64,000 nt of DNA from assembly GCF_947507565.1 (NCBI RefSeq), contig NC_089182.1:744001-808000 (forward strand), given 5' to 3'. Each line of letters opens with the position of its first letter. Position 1 is the stretch's first letter. Under the pieces are notes generated by a model that was given only the letters and a program-made list of their open reading frames with translations, was not told the DNA's origin and searched no databases. Positions 1 to 9,713 of this stretch are shown here, one piece after another. A program made the translations under genes and the position numbers. The DNA comes from Oscarella lobularis. Its lineage: Eukaryota > Porifera > Homoscleromorpha > Homosclerophorida > Oscarellidae.

Positions 1-959
1 TGCGGCATACACAATCACACGCGACTGCGCCCAGCAAAAACTGACGGGTTGCGGGTGCGACTCGACGCGACGATCGGATGCCAGTTTGGCGACCGCTGCG
101 AGTGAAGTTTTGGCGCAGCACCCCAATGCGAGATTATCGTGGAAGGGCTGCAGCGAAGACGTCGAATACGGATACTCAAAGTCAAAAGAATTCGTCGATG
201 CGGCTGAAGAGGAGACGCGTCAGGAGAAGAAGTTGATGAATCTTCACAATAACGAAGCCGGACGATTGGTGAGTGTCCGCTGAATCGCGCTGCCTTTGAT
301 CTATAATAGCAGCCATTAATGATTCATATACATTAACCAAGACAGTGCAGCGTGGGGGTCTTAAGAACATCCTTTTACGCACTTGCTCCGCGTGTATGAC
401 GTCTTTAGTTGGGGAACTTCCTTTTACGCATTTGTGGATGACGTCTTTAGATGGGGAAAGATAGCATCCGCTCGTTGTATCACATCTTTTATTTGGCTTC
501 TGTCTATAGGCAGTTAAAAAGGAACTGGTGCTGCGCTGCCGTTGCCATGGAGTCTCGTACGCCTGTAACGTTCAAACGTGCTGGTACGAGATGAAACATT
601 GGAAAGACGTAGGCGAAGAAATCAAGTCGTTATACGACAAAGCTGTAAAGGTGACAGTGAACGCTCAGTCGGGTAAAGTAGAAAAAGCAAACGGTAAAGA
701 GCCTGGATCCGAAGAAATGATTTACGTCAATGAGACACAGCCTGATCTGTGCAACCTAACAAAGGGACGCAAGTGCTTCAGGAAAGGCAGTTCGAGTGAG
801 TGCTCCTGCGACGTTCTCTGCTGTCAACGGGGATACAACACGGTCCCAAAAACGATCGTTAAAAATTGCTTTTGTAAGCTGAGAATGACTCCGCCTCCAA
901 TAAGAATTGTCTGCAACAAATGCACCAAAAAAATCGAGGAGGATTATTGCAGAAAATAG
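1..959 (+). CDS. Wnt family ligand, 3' part (5' end outside window)
   Basis: Secreted Wnt glycoprotein, a ligand for Frizzled/LRP receptors. Two exons are visible: frame 2 from the window edge to 268, and 510-959. The intron is GTGAGT...TAG, phase 0. Exon 1 carries the family signature of the late N-terminal domain (CGCD, WKGCSEDVEYG, EFVDA, MNLHNNEAGRL). Exon 2 opens with AVKKELVLRCRCHGVS; the Ser of CHGVS is the residue normally palmitoleoylated, followed by TCW. The intron sits just after NNEAGRL, at the same place and phase as in the second Wnt gene of this window. Oddities: the usual SGSC is SYAC, and the C-terminal finger reads CFCKLRMTPPPIRIVCNKC, so the usual Cys-Cys pair there is missing. 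Stop TAG at 957-959. Family assignment is firm; the subfamily is not determinable. Confidence 0.93.
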
Positions 960-1218
960 CTCGATCGACTGATATTCGTGAGTCACTGTGATAGGCTTTA
1001 GCCGCCTAATTAATTAATCAATAGAGCCAAATAAAACGATTCCGTGAAAAAGCTCGATTAATTTTGCCAGTAAGAAAATGACAGACCGCAACAGCAGACC
1101 GTGTAGGTAGTACAATGCCGACGCCGCTAGTTCTGGCGCGCTTGTTGTCAAACAAGGTCAGGTCACATGCATGGTAGGCTGCCGGTATGAAAAGTCAATT
1201 ATGTCTAAGTTTTCCCCG

Positions 1219-3675
1219 TTACTTATTGGAAGCGTTTGCCTTCATTTTAGATTGCAGTACGTTGAGATGCTGTTGAATACCTGGATATTGCGGATCAAGA
1301 GCGAGAACTTGCTGGAAACTCTTTTGGGCTTCTTTCCACTGTCCTAATTCGACAAACGCTATCGCGATATTATGTTGACATGTCGCGTGACGGTTGTCTA
1401 CTTTCAAACATCCCCTATACGCGGTAATAGCTTTTTCGTAGTTTTTCACCGCAATGTGACTGTCTCCAAGAAGCTGCCACGAATTCGTGTGACGAGAATG
1501 ATGTTCGAGTACTTTTTCGGCTTCTTCGATCGCTTCGAAATGCCGTCCCTCTCTGCTATAAACGAGAGCCAAATTGAAGCGAGCACTACGATGATTCGGA
1601 TCAATATCAAGAGTTCTTCGAAACCAATTTTCGGCCGCGCGTCCTTGCCCGAGATCCATGGCAACGATACCAAGATTAAATAGCGCTTTATCATTACTTC
1701 CATCTACGGTCAAGACTCTCTTATAGAGACGCTCGGCTTCGATCAGTTTCTCCTTTTGTCTCGTCTCCTGCAGATGAAGACCTAAATTGAGCAAAGAAAG
1801 GACGTGATTCGGATCGACGGCTAACGCGTCGCGAAATTTTCTCTCGGCTTTCTTTGCCTGATTACCCGAGAGTGCAACGACTCCCAAATTGAAGTGAGCG
1901 TCAGCGTACGAAGGTCTTATATCGATCGCTTTCTGATAGGCCTGTTCGGCTTCGGCCATACGATTCGTTTTCAATAGCAAATCGCCGAGATTCATGTACG
2001 CCGATTCGAAGTTCGGCTTCATTCGAATCGCTTTGCGATACAACTTCTCCGCCTCGTCCATTCGACGGGGATCGCGCTTGATGAGATTAGCGAGATTATA
2101 ATAGACGTTAATATGAGACGGCGGAATGCGAAAACTCGAAAGCCCGTCCGCCGCTTCGCCTTTCAATTTGGGCATGAGATCGATCGCCTTTTGATAGTAC
2201 GTCTCGCTTTCGTCGAACCGTTCCATCGCCTTGAGCACTCGACCCAAATTAATCAAGCCACCGACGTCGTCCGGCTGCAATTCGACGCCGTGTCGAAATC
2301 GTCTCTCCGCCTCGTCGTACTCCTTCCGATCTTCGAAGACGTGACCCAAATTGCTGTAGAGTTTGGCGTTGCGCGAATTGACGCGAATCGCGGACGTAAA
2401 GAGCGTCTCGTCGTCGTGCCAATCCGGATTGCGCGACACGGTCTTCGCCGCGTGGCACAACAACGTAAAGACCAGTAATCCGTCGATTAGGACCGGACTA
2501 AAGCGCCCGCGCAATTTTTTCCAGCCCAATCCGACTAGAAGACTAAATCCCATGCTGGGAACGTAAAGGATTCGTTCGGCGACGACGAAACCGACGGGAA
2601 AGAAGAGATTCGACGCCGGAATGAATGGAAAAATAATAAAGGCGAGTCCGAGTATCGTCATTTTCTTTTCCCAATGATTTCCTTTCGAACAGAAGAGTAG
2701 AAAATATGTCAACCCGAGTAGAAAAGCACCGGTGCCTACATTTCTGACGTCGAAAAACGACTCGACGAGCGGTATCGTCTGCATCGTCCAATCACAGCAG
2801 AGACTCGACGGAAATAGAAGCAATTTAGCGTTGACAAAGAGAAGGTAGAAATAGGTGAGTTGGCGCGTCGGAGTCGAAGCGACCGCGGCCGGATTATCGA
2901 ACGAAGTGAATACGGGCAATTCGGCGCCCATGATTTTGATTCTCAATATCATAAAAGCGAGGGCGGAGAGAGTGAGAATGAAACATCGTTTGATAGACGG
3001 TTTCAAATGGGGTCGTTTCAAAAAGGAGATCCATTCGAACAGATCCATTTTATCGGCGATGAAAATATCGTATGTGCAACAGAGTGCAACGACCGTTATG
3101 CCTTGTTCTTTGCACAAGGCCGATACGATGCACAGGAGAATGGAAACGATGAGATAGCGCGCGCTATTCGCTTCGTCCTGCCGACTTTTTCGGTATGAAA
3201 GAAAGCATAGGAGAAAAAATACGGCGGATAGAAGTTCGGCGCGGCCCACGACTCCCGCTACGGCTTCCGTGTGGATCGGATGGAGAGCGAAAGATAGTCC
3301 GGCGACGAGCGCGGCGGCGCTGTGGCTGCCGTAGAAAAGCGCGCCAAGCGAGGCCAAAAGCGCGGCGATTCCCGCATGTAGGAGGATGTTGAGGGCGTGG
3401 TAGCCGCGTGCATTTAGACCGTCGAGCGCGTAATTGAAACGAAAGGAGGCGACCGTGAGCGGGCGATACGACTTGTGACTGCCGTCCTGAGACATGGGGG
3501 TTCCCCAGAAGTCGTTTCGGAATAAATTCGAAAGGGGCGTGTCCGGACGAAGATCGGCGTTTTCCACGACCGCTGACAAGTCGTCGAAGCAGAATTTGCA
3601 GTCCAGAGAATTAATGTAAACGAGACCGGCAACAAAACCGACGAAAAATACCGAAGAGGAGCCGACGAGCTGCAT
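1219..3675 (-). CDS. TMTC3: TMTC3-like transmembrane O-mannosyltransferase with TPR repeats
   Basis: Single-exon gene of 818 aa from the ATG at 3675; an in-frame GTG 36 nt upstream is not needed. ER multi-pass protein that O-mannosylates cadherin ectodomains with dolichol-phosphate mannose. The N-terminal half has multiple hydrophobic segments and the first luminal loop FDDLSAVVENADLRP, whose Asp-Asp pair is the GT-C catalytic motif. It continues with NDFWGTPM, HKSYRPLT, HPIHTEAVAGVVGRAE and SNLFFPVGFVVAERILYVP, all family hallmarks. DNPAAVASTPTRQLT and CCDWTMQTIPL match my memory of TMTC3 better than TMTC1, 2 or 4. The C-terminal half (about residue 430 on) is a TPR array of roughly ten repeats (NLGHVFEDRKEYDEAE, NLGVVALSGNQAKKAE and similar). 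Starts 141 bp from WDPCP on the other strand. Confidence 0.92.
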   Translation of the reverse strand: MQLVGSSSVFFVGFVAGLVYINSLDCKFCFDDLSAVVENADLRPDTPLSNLFRNDFWGTPMSQDGSHKSYRPLTVASFRFNYALDGLNARGYHALNILLHAGIAALLASLGALFYGSHSAAALVAGLSFALHPIHTEAVAGVVGRAELLSAVFFLLCFLSYRKSRQDEANSARYLIVSILLCIVSALCKEQGITVVALCCTYDIFIADKMDLFEWISFLKRPHLKPSIKRCFILTLSALAFMILRIKIMGAELPVFTSFDNPAAVASTPTRQLTYFYLLFVNAKLLLFPSSLCCDWTMQTIPLVESFFDVRNVGTGAFLLGLTYFLLFCSKGNHWEKKMTILGLAFIIFPFIPASNLFFPVGFVVAERILYVPSMGFSLLVGLGWKKLRGRFSPVLIDGLLVFTLLCHAAKTVSRNPDWHDDETLFTSAIRVNSRNAKLYSNLGHVFEDRKEYDEAERRFRHGVELQPDDVGGLINLGRVLKAMERFDESETYYQKAIDLMPKLKGEAADGLSSFRIPPSHINVYYNLANLIKRDPRRMDEAEKLYRKAIRMKPNFESAYMNLGDLLLKTNRMAEAEQAYQKAIDIRPSYADAHFNLGVVALSGNQAKKAERKFRDALAVDPNHVLSLLNLGLHLQETRQKEKLIEAERLYKRVLTVDGSNDKALFNLGIVAMDLGQGRAAENWFRRTLDIDPNHRSARFNLALVYSREGRHFEAIEEAEKVLEHHSRHTNSWQLLGDSHIAVKNYEKAITAYRGCLKVDNRHATCQHNIAIAFVELGQWKEAQKSFQQVLALDPQYPGIQQHLNVLQSKMKANASNK

Positions 3676-3816
3676 TCTTTCGTTGCTAACGTGCGTTTGC
3701 GCGCGCGCCACGGTTTTATATCAATCGGTTTCTCAAAAAATGGCTTGTTTGCGAATAGAAGCGCACTATTGGACAACTCATTCATGCAAACAATGCCGTT
3801 CGTATTTCTCCAGTGA
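3676..3816. promoter_or_regulatory. shared divergent promoter region TMTC3/WDPCP
   Basis: Only 141 bp separate the two ATGs, so both 5' UTRs and core promoters must lie here or overlap the genes. I see no clear TATA box or initiator. Inference from gene geometry only. Confidence 0.5.
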
Positions 3817-6800
3817 ATGACTAGGTGGACGTTTGCATATCTAGAGCCCGATTGCCGAATTCATTCTTATCACGCCAAAAATCAAGGCAAGTCAGTAGAT
3901 CATCGCATCGATTGGGCCTAATTGCTTCTATTTCAGATCTTTCGACGGGCTACCGCGATAGTTACCGATCGTTTGTCGAAGGAAAGCTCTCGTCCTCCTA
4001 TAATCTATTTATTCATTTATTTATGTATCCATTGATTAGGTCGAAATGAAAAATGGGCCTTGTCCAATAAAAAACCGGACAAGCTCAGAGACACCTTATC
4101 AGAATTCAACGTAGGACGGGAAGAGATAAAAAAATTATTTTCTCATGCTATGCACAGGATCTTTGCTATTCTCACAAATGCTTTATTATTTATTGGAAAA
4201 GTCAAAGATATCTGAGGGTACACCGTCGACAGCTACTATCTCGTTTTTTTTTTATAGTCTATGTCTTTTTTAGGTATTGCTTGATAATGGGACGGTTGCA
4301 GCTTTTACCCTATCCAGCAATCTTGTTGACGCGGAACGAATTCTTCTGGACAAGTCGTTGTGCAGCAAACTCGGCTCGGAAATAATTTCGGATGGTACGT
4401 AATTGGATTGGAATGAGCAATCAATCGATTTTTTCCGTTCAGCTGCTTTTGGAGATAACTTCATCGTTTTTTCGTTTTATGGAAAATCCAGTCTTCTCTT
4501 TGTATTGCTCAAAAGGCCGCTTGACAGTCTCGATGACAAAATGGAACGGCTCTCTTCTCTCGATCCCAAATTTCTTCTCGTAGACATCCCCGGACTGAGA
4601 TCGCGTCACGCGAAATTAATGGCGATAAACAGTCGTCAATCCCTCGTAATTGAAAACGCGAAAAAAAATCGAATCTTTCGTCTAAAACTACTTTGAGGTG
4701 GCTTTGTGGTGGTCACGCGAGGCAAAGGAAGAAAACAATCTTGTAATCATAGACATGTCTAGGTAAGCCGTATTCTCTCCGTTCCGTTGCTCGCTCATAG
4801 AATTTCTCTTCAGCGGAAAACCAGAAATGCACTGTAGCATAGCCACGCAGCACAACAACGTCTTAACCTGCACGTTCAGGCAAAATTAAACCATATAGTA
4901 TAGTCGTCTTGAAATGGAATTCGTTTAATTAATTGCAGCGTTTTGAAAACGCACTGCTTATATACGGTTGAGGGTGGCTTTGTGATTTCCGGCCAGCCGG
5001 CCGTCAGCAGTTCGGTGTACGAGTATGCTCACTCTAAGGTCATCTCGCCCTAAATGGTATGATTGTCGAAACGTCTTCTGAAGTTTTATTCGTGCAGCTT
5101 CTCAAAGTGGCTGAATCTCATATCTTAATTCAAGGTAAAAAATCGTCTGATCCGCATATTGAACTAAAAAGATGCGGGATTTTTTGCTTCGTTAGGCAAA
5201 TTGACTATAGCGAAGAGAAACTACGCGGAGGACAAACTTTTTCTGGCTTGTGACAATGGTCTTTTGGTAAATACTAGGCACATCGATTGCCCTCTTTCTC
5301 ATAGATTTACTTATCCAGATTCTTCACTATGATAATAACAGAGAAGTCACCCATCATTTATCGAATATCGTAAGTTTATTGCGTAGCCGCGACGTGGTCT
5401 TAGAAAATTCTTTGTCGCTCAGCGCGAGCCTACAAGCGCATCTTGGCATCCTTCAGATATTCTCATAATCGTTGGAAATAGCCGAGGAAGAATCCAGGCA
5501 AGGAAAAACGATCAGTCGACTCTCTCCCTGTTTTTCTTATTCATAGACGTCCTAGTGTTTTGACGTGGGACTCGCTCCTCTTCGCGTTTTGAATAGTTTT
5601 GAAGAGACGCCGAGTCTGTCACTCGACGTTGGTCTATTTCTAAGGCGAGTTAGAGAGAAATCCAATAGATAAATGATTCGAGAATATTTTGGATAGCCAA
5701 GAAGGCGGCCTAGATTTCATAGAGTGGTGTCACGATGGCTCCCTGTCGAGAAACCCTTCCGCTTTTGACTTCAGCGATTGCGCGATCGTTCTGTTCAGGA
5801 AGTCAGTTGTTGTACTTTATATGTACTGGGATGGTCATTTCTTCTCGTTTTCACAAAGGGGTCCTGCATGTCTCCTTCGTTTCGTTCTTGGCCTCATCAG
5901 CCAAGGAAAGCTGGGCCCCATGGAACTTGTGACTGAGTACATAAGACTCAGAGATCCGGCTAAGGTGAAGAAAGCATCCTTTTTTCGTTCTGTTACACTA
6001 GTAACAGTGCTTCTCGTTGTTAGGCAGTAAACATATTGAAACGGTTAAATTGGAATACGAGTGGAAAAATGTGCTTTACGTGTTTCACGCTGATTATGGA
6101 TTTTCTCCTCAAGCAATCGCTTTCTGAGGAAACCGAAAGTTTGTCTTTTTTTTTGATTGAATATCTAGTCTGCACCCCGTCTCTTCTTTCTAGGTTTGTG
6201 TGAGGAGGCTCTGGCGACGTTTCTATCTCCATCTGGTCCAATATTGGACGCTGTAACGGATCAGTTCAGGGAGGGAGTACACAACATGGCGAGACGTTTT
6301 CATCATCATCTTCTAAGGTGAAAGACAAAGGCTATTTCGCGCACTTTGTTTCTATTCGTCTACAGGTATCAACGATTAGAGAAGGCATATCTATTGGCAG
6401 TAGATCTCGAAGACAGGGACCTTTTTATGGCACGTCGAATTGCCCTGTTTGCCGCCCTCTTCCGAATCTTGTCTCTGGTGTTAGGATTTGCACTTTCTTG
6501 CACGCGACGCCGGCGAAAGCGTTCTCTCTCAAATAACGAAGCGAAAAGCTGAAAAAATCAGGGTCGATCCTCTCCTAGGTAATCCAATTTTATTAGTTAA
6601 GCCATTAGCCGTCCTATAACTAGTCCGTAATTAGTATACTATTTTTTTTAAAGTGCTGTGAGACCCCGGTGCCGTAACAACGCTCGTAGACACGTGCACG
6701 CAATCAACGTAGCTCGTAGTAACAGCACACTCGCACGATGCACTCAGTTCCCAGCCCCTGCTGTTCTAAACAATAACTTGCAAGACCAAAAATAATCCAT

Positions 6801-7092
6801 CTTTTTCCGTTGACGGGGTCTCGACGTCTTTCGGGTCTCTTGTTCTCAAATAAGAAAAATAGATAGTCCTGATTATCATAATTCTGTTGTGGCTTTAGAC
6901 TCGTTGCGTTCTCTGGAAGGAACGACGAGCAGCAGTTCGGAGGCGATATCAGGAAGTCAAGGCGGAGGAGCGCTGTCGACCGATCAAATTCCACTCGACC
7001 TCGAGTCGTCGGAAGGGGACGAAGAGGAGCCTGCGGCGGCGCCCGCGTCGCCGACGGGCAGCATTCAAGTCGTTCACTTTGGGATGGTATGA
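3817..7092 (+). CDS. WDPCP: WD repeat planar cell polarity effector (Fritz/WDPCP), CPLANE subunit
   Basis: Cytoplasmic CPLANE-complex protein needed for planar polarity, septin organisation and ciliogenesis. I joined 21 exons: 3817-3886, 3937-3960, 4040-4110, 4158-4217, 4274-4394, 4443-4645, 4698-4762, 4814-4879, 4939-5038, 5098-5134, 5196-5266, 5319-5369, 5423-5497, 5556-5627, 5683-5801, 5859-5964, 6024-6138, 6194-6317, 6366-6429, 6485-6578, 6899-7092. All phases agree and give 633 aa. Hallmarks: MTRWTF start, KRPLDSLDDKMERLSSLDPK, ALWW, AEDKLFLACDNGLL, ISQGKLGPMELVTEYI, HHHLLRYQRLEKAYLLAVD, and the terminal VVHFGMV, which matches the human C-terminus IHFGLV. Some donors are GC (3887, 5498, 6430). 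The exon at 3937-3960 and the boundary at 5627/5683 are less certain. The last intron (6579-6898) is exceptionally long. Confidence 0.9.
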
Positions 7093-8229
7093 GCGCGAGA
7101 TATGTTGCTCTTCTCGAAGTTCCAATTTTGCGGTCAGTCGCCGCTCGTTTATGTTCCTATTTGATGACGCGCGCTTATACGGAACTTGTGCAATTTGCAC
7201 GCGAAATGAGAAAGGTAAAACGGCGCGCAGTGCCGTCAACGATTAGAGTGTCTGCGACTGCAGCCGGATGTTCGATTAGAAGGGTACCACATTCCTAGAA
7301 GCTGACGACGTTCGTTCCTTCACTTTATCTTATCTGAGCGTGCTGTAGGAAGTCGCTATTGAGTTTCTGTGGAACCGGCGACGAGCAATGCACTGTAACA
7401 ACGCTCTACTATCTCTATTAGGACAAATTAATTGGCCGTCTTTCCAACGAAGGAGCCAAATTCGACTGATTTCATTCCCCTATCACGACCTGTTTGCCCG
7501 GCACGGGGCCCGCCGTCGATAAAGACGATTTCATCGGCTAGTTGACTCTCCAAGAAACTCGTCAAGTGAAACGAAGCTTAGCTGGTAGTTGGCAGTACCC
7601 TGAAGGTATAATTAGGATCTATGGCTGCTTCCAACCAACCGCCACTTTGCGATCGAAGATGCGACGGCGGCGACGGCGGCGACGGCGGCGGTGGCGGCAC
7701 GTACGCCTGACACCTAGCTTGTTTCCTAGCAAAACATTCTTGTGCGCAGACGACCTGTCTGACTTGTTCGCAGCGAAAACATCTCGGAGAACGAAAAAAA
7801 TTCCATCGCGTCTTCGCATCCGCCGCACGCACACGTACACGCGACCTCGGACGATATAACTTTCTAGAGCTTCGCCCGTCGCGGACCCCTCTAAGGAGAA
7901 TACCTTTGTCATTCAACTATTTCTTGTAGGGTGGCCTCGGCGGTACTGCCGCGACGGCGCCACCGCGATTTCTGAAGCCTTTCACGAGAGGAACCCCCCG
8001 CCAGGCTCGGCGCATGTCTTGACTCGGCGGTTCCCTGCAGCGAGTCTTATGCAGCATATGTGCATGTCGAAAACGAATAATCATTTTATAAAGGGTTGGA
8101 GCCGCGACCACAAAAATTAGATAGTCGTTTCGTAATGGCATTGGCGCGTGGCGAACTTTATCGTTTCTTGAGTCGTCACAAATGCGACTCTCGAGTGCTT
8201 GCAAGCGTTACGACCGCGAGTCACTTTAT
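7093..8229. other. intergenic between convergent WDPCP and CNPPD1
   Basis: Contains 3' UTR sequence of both neighbours. ORFs here are short and show no recognisable domain. A (CGACGG/CGG)n microsatellite lies near 7660-7700. Nothing else supported. Confidence 0.6.
7660..7700. repeat. CGG/CGACGG microsatellite
   Basis: Runs of gacggcggc repeat about five times directly in the text of this stretch. It creates arginine-rich or alanine-rich artefact ORFs on both strands. Confidence 0.8.
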
Positions 8230-9373
8230 TTAGCCCACATGCCTAACCCCGAGTCCTCTATTCCTAACGAAACTTCTACAAGCAATTTTTTCTACTAACG
8301 CGACGTTGTCATATGTCAGATTCCTAGTCGTTGTATTTTGATAAAAAGCGTTGCAATCGACAGTTGGATAGAATTGGCCACCGGTTGCCATGGCGTGACC
8401 CACGGTAAACGTCACGCAAACCATTCCCACGTAAACTGCCCCACATATGAGAAACACCTACATTGTCTCTATGCATTCAGAAAGTCAAATGTATGAACTT
8501 TTACTAGATACCTGTACGACACTTTTATGAACTGATTCCGTCAAATCCTGCCGTTTCACAAGCCAAGACCAAATGGCGTTTAAATCTGAATAGGAAAAAC
8601 AGCCGTTTGCCGCCAAAGCAGAACGGAAAGAAAGCCTTGCACAAGAGAAATAAAAGCACATTAAAACCAAGAGCATCAGAATCTCTATACGGCACTAACC
8701 GAGCATCCACTCCATCTAAAAAATCTTCATATTCGCGTGGATTGATAAAAACGTCCCAATTCTAATATAAAAAATTTCAGTGCTGTACGAATGCTAGACG
8801 ATTTTTTTTCCCTACCAAAGCGGCAAGAAATTTTCGCTCTAGTGCATTGATCGCCTTTATTTTTCGTCTTCCTATGGAGGCCCACCCTGAATTTTCAATA
8901 GCATCGTCTTCGCCTTCGTCGTAGAGAAATTTACTCGCTACGAGCTAAATACGGCGACGTCACATATCAATTTTATTTTATATCTCTAATCACTACAACC
9001 AAAGATATGAGAAATAGGTCGGATGATGAAATGGTTTCTAAGAATAGAGGATTGCGTTTTTGAATGCGATCGGTGTATATCATGGCGGAGAGAAGATGAA
9101 CTTTAGACAAATTTGCGTCGCTATGTACATAGTCACATGACGAATCGAAACTGATCCTACGAGCCGAGGGATGGCATACCGAGTTACTAGGCCAACGTAG
9201 CCTAATTTAACTGTTCTATCAGGTAATTTCGCCGCCAATTTGAAGTGATTCCATGCCATTTCTAGTGTAACAAAGAACACGTGACGACAAAACGAGTGAA
9301 TAGGGCTTGAGTTACCCGTTAAAACAGCCGAGTAATCGCCTTTCTCGACTCCTTCGTCCTCAAAGAAGTTCAT
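8230..9373 (-). CDS. CNPPD1: CNPPD1-like cyclin-fold membrane protein
   Basis: Protein of the cyclin Pas1/PHO80 domain family with C-terminal hydrophobic segments; molecular role poorly known. Exons from 3' to 5' coordinates: 8230-8457, 8512-8635, 8700-8761, 8816-8944, 9000-9201, plus an uncertain first exon starting at ATG 9373. Joined protein shows MIYTDRIQKRNP, SSSDLFLISL, VASKFLYDEGEDD, KAINALERKFLAALNWDVF, INPREYEDFL, and a hydrophobic segment VFLICGAVYVGMVCVTFTVG, in the same order as human CNPPD1 (MVASKYLYDEGEEE, LNALERGFLSAMDW, TDPREIFEVL). The protein ends sooner than the vertebrate one. The exon arrangement between 9201 and 9373 (MNFFEDEGVEKGDYSAVL and HFKLAAKLPDR) could not be joined in frame with a normal intron. 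Confidence 0.82.
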
Positions 9374-9713
9374 CGTCGACGAAAAACAGCACGAGAGCGC
9401 TTTTCCTAATGTAACGTGCGTCGAGACAATCCGGGACTGCTTCGGAAGTTCGTCGACGTTATGTTCCGTCTCCGCTGGCTTTCACGAGCCAATCGACCGC
9501 TTCGCTCGTTATCAGGCAACGGGGAGAGGTACGTTAGCTGTAAAAAGTCGAATAGCGCTGCTTTGACACCGCCGTGTCACTACACGCATCGAAGAATATC
9601 GTGTCCGCGATGAGTCTTAATTAATACAGAATCAAAATTGAGTGCCATGACGCCATTTAAGCGTCGATTAGTACAGCATGTCGCGTAAAGTTCCTATAGC
9701 ATACAATTAAAAA

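Noticed and set aside
2113-2478. 121-codon plus-strand ORF inside TMTC3
   Set aside because: Antisense of the TPR array; no independent support.
4880-4938. GC donor for WDPCP intron 8
   Set aside because: A GT donor of the same phase (AC|GTTCAG, 7 bp upstream) would also work, so it was not counted among the firm GC-AG introns.
8230-8710. Stand-alone four-pass membrane protein (TMEM179-like) on the minus strand
   Set aside because: Exons upstream join in phase to give CNPPD1 motifs, which explains the hydrophobic segment.
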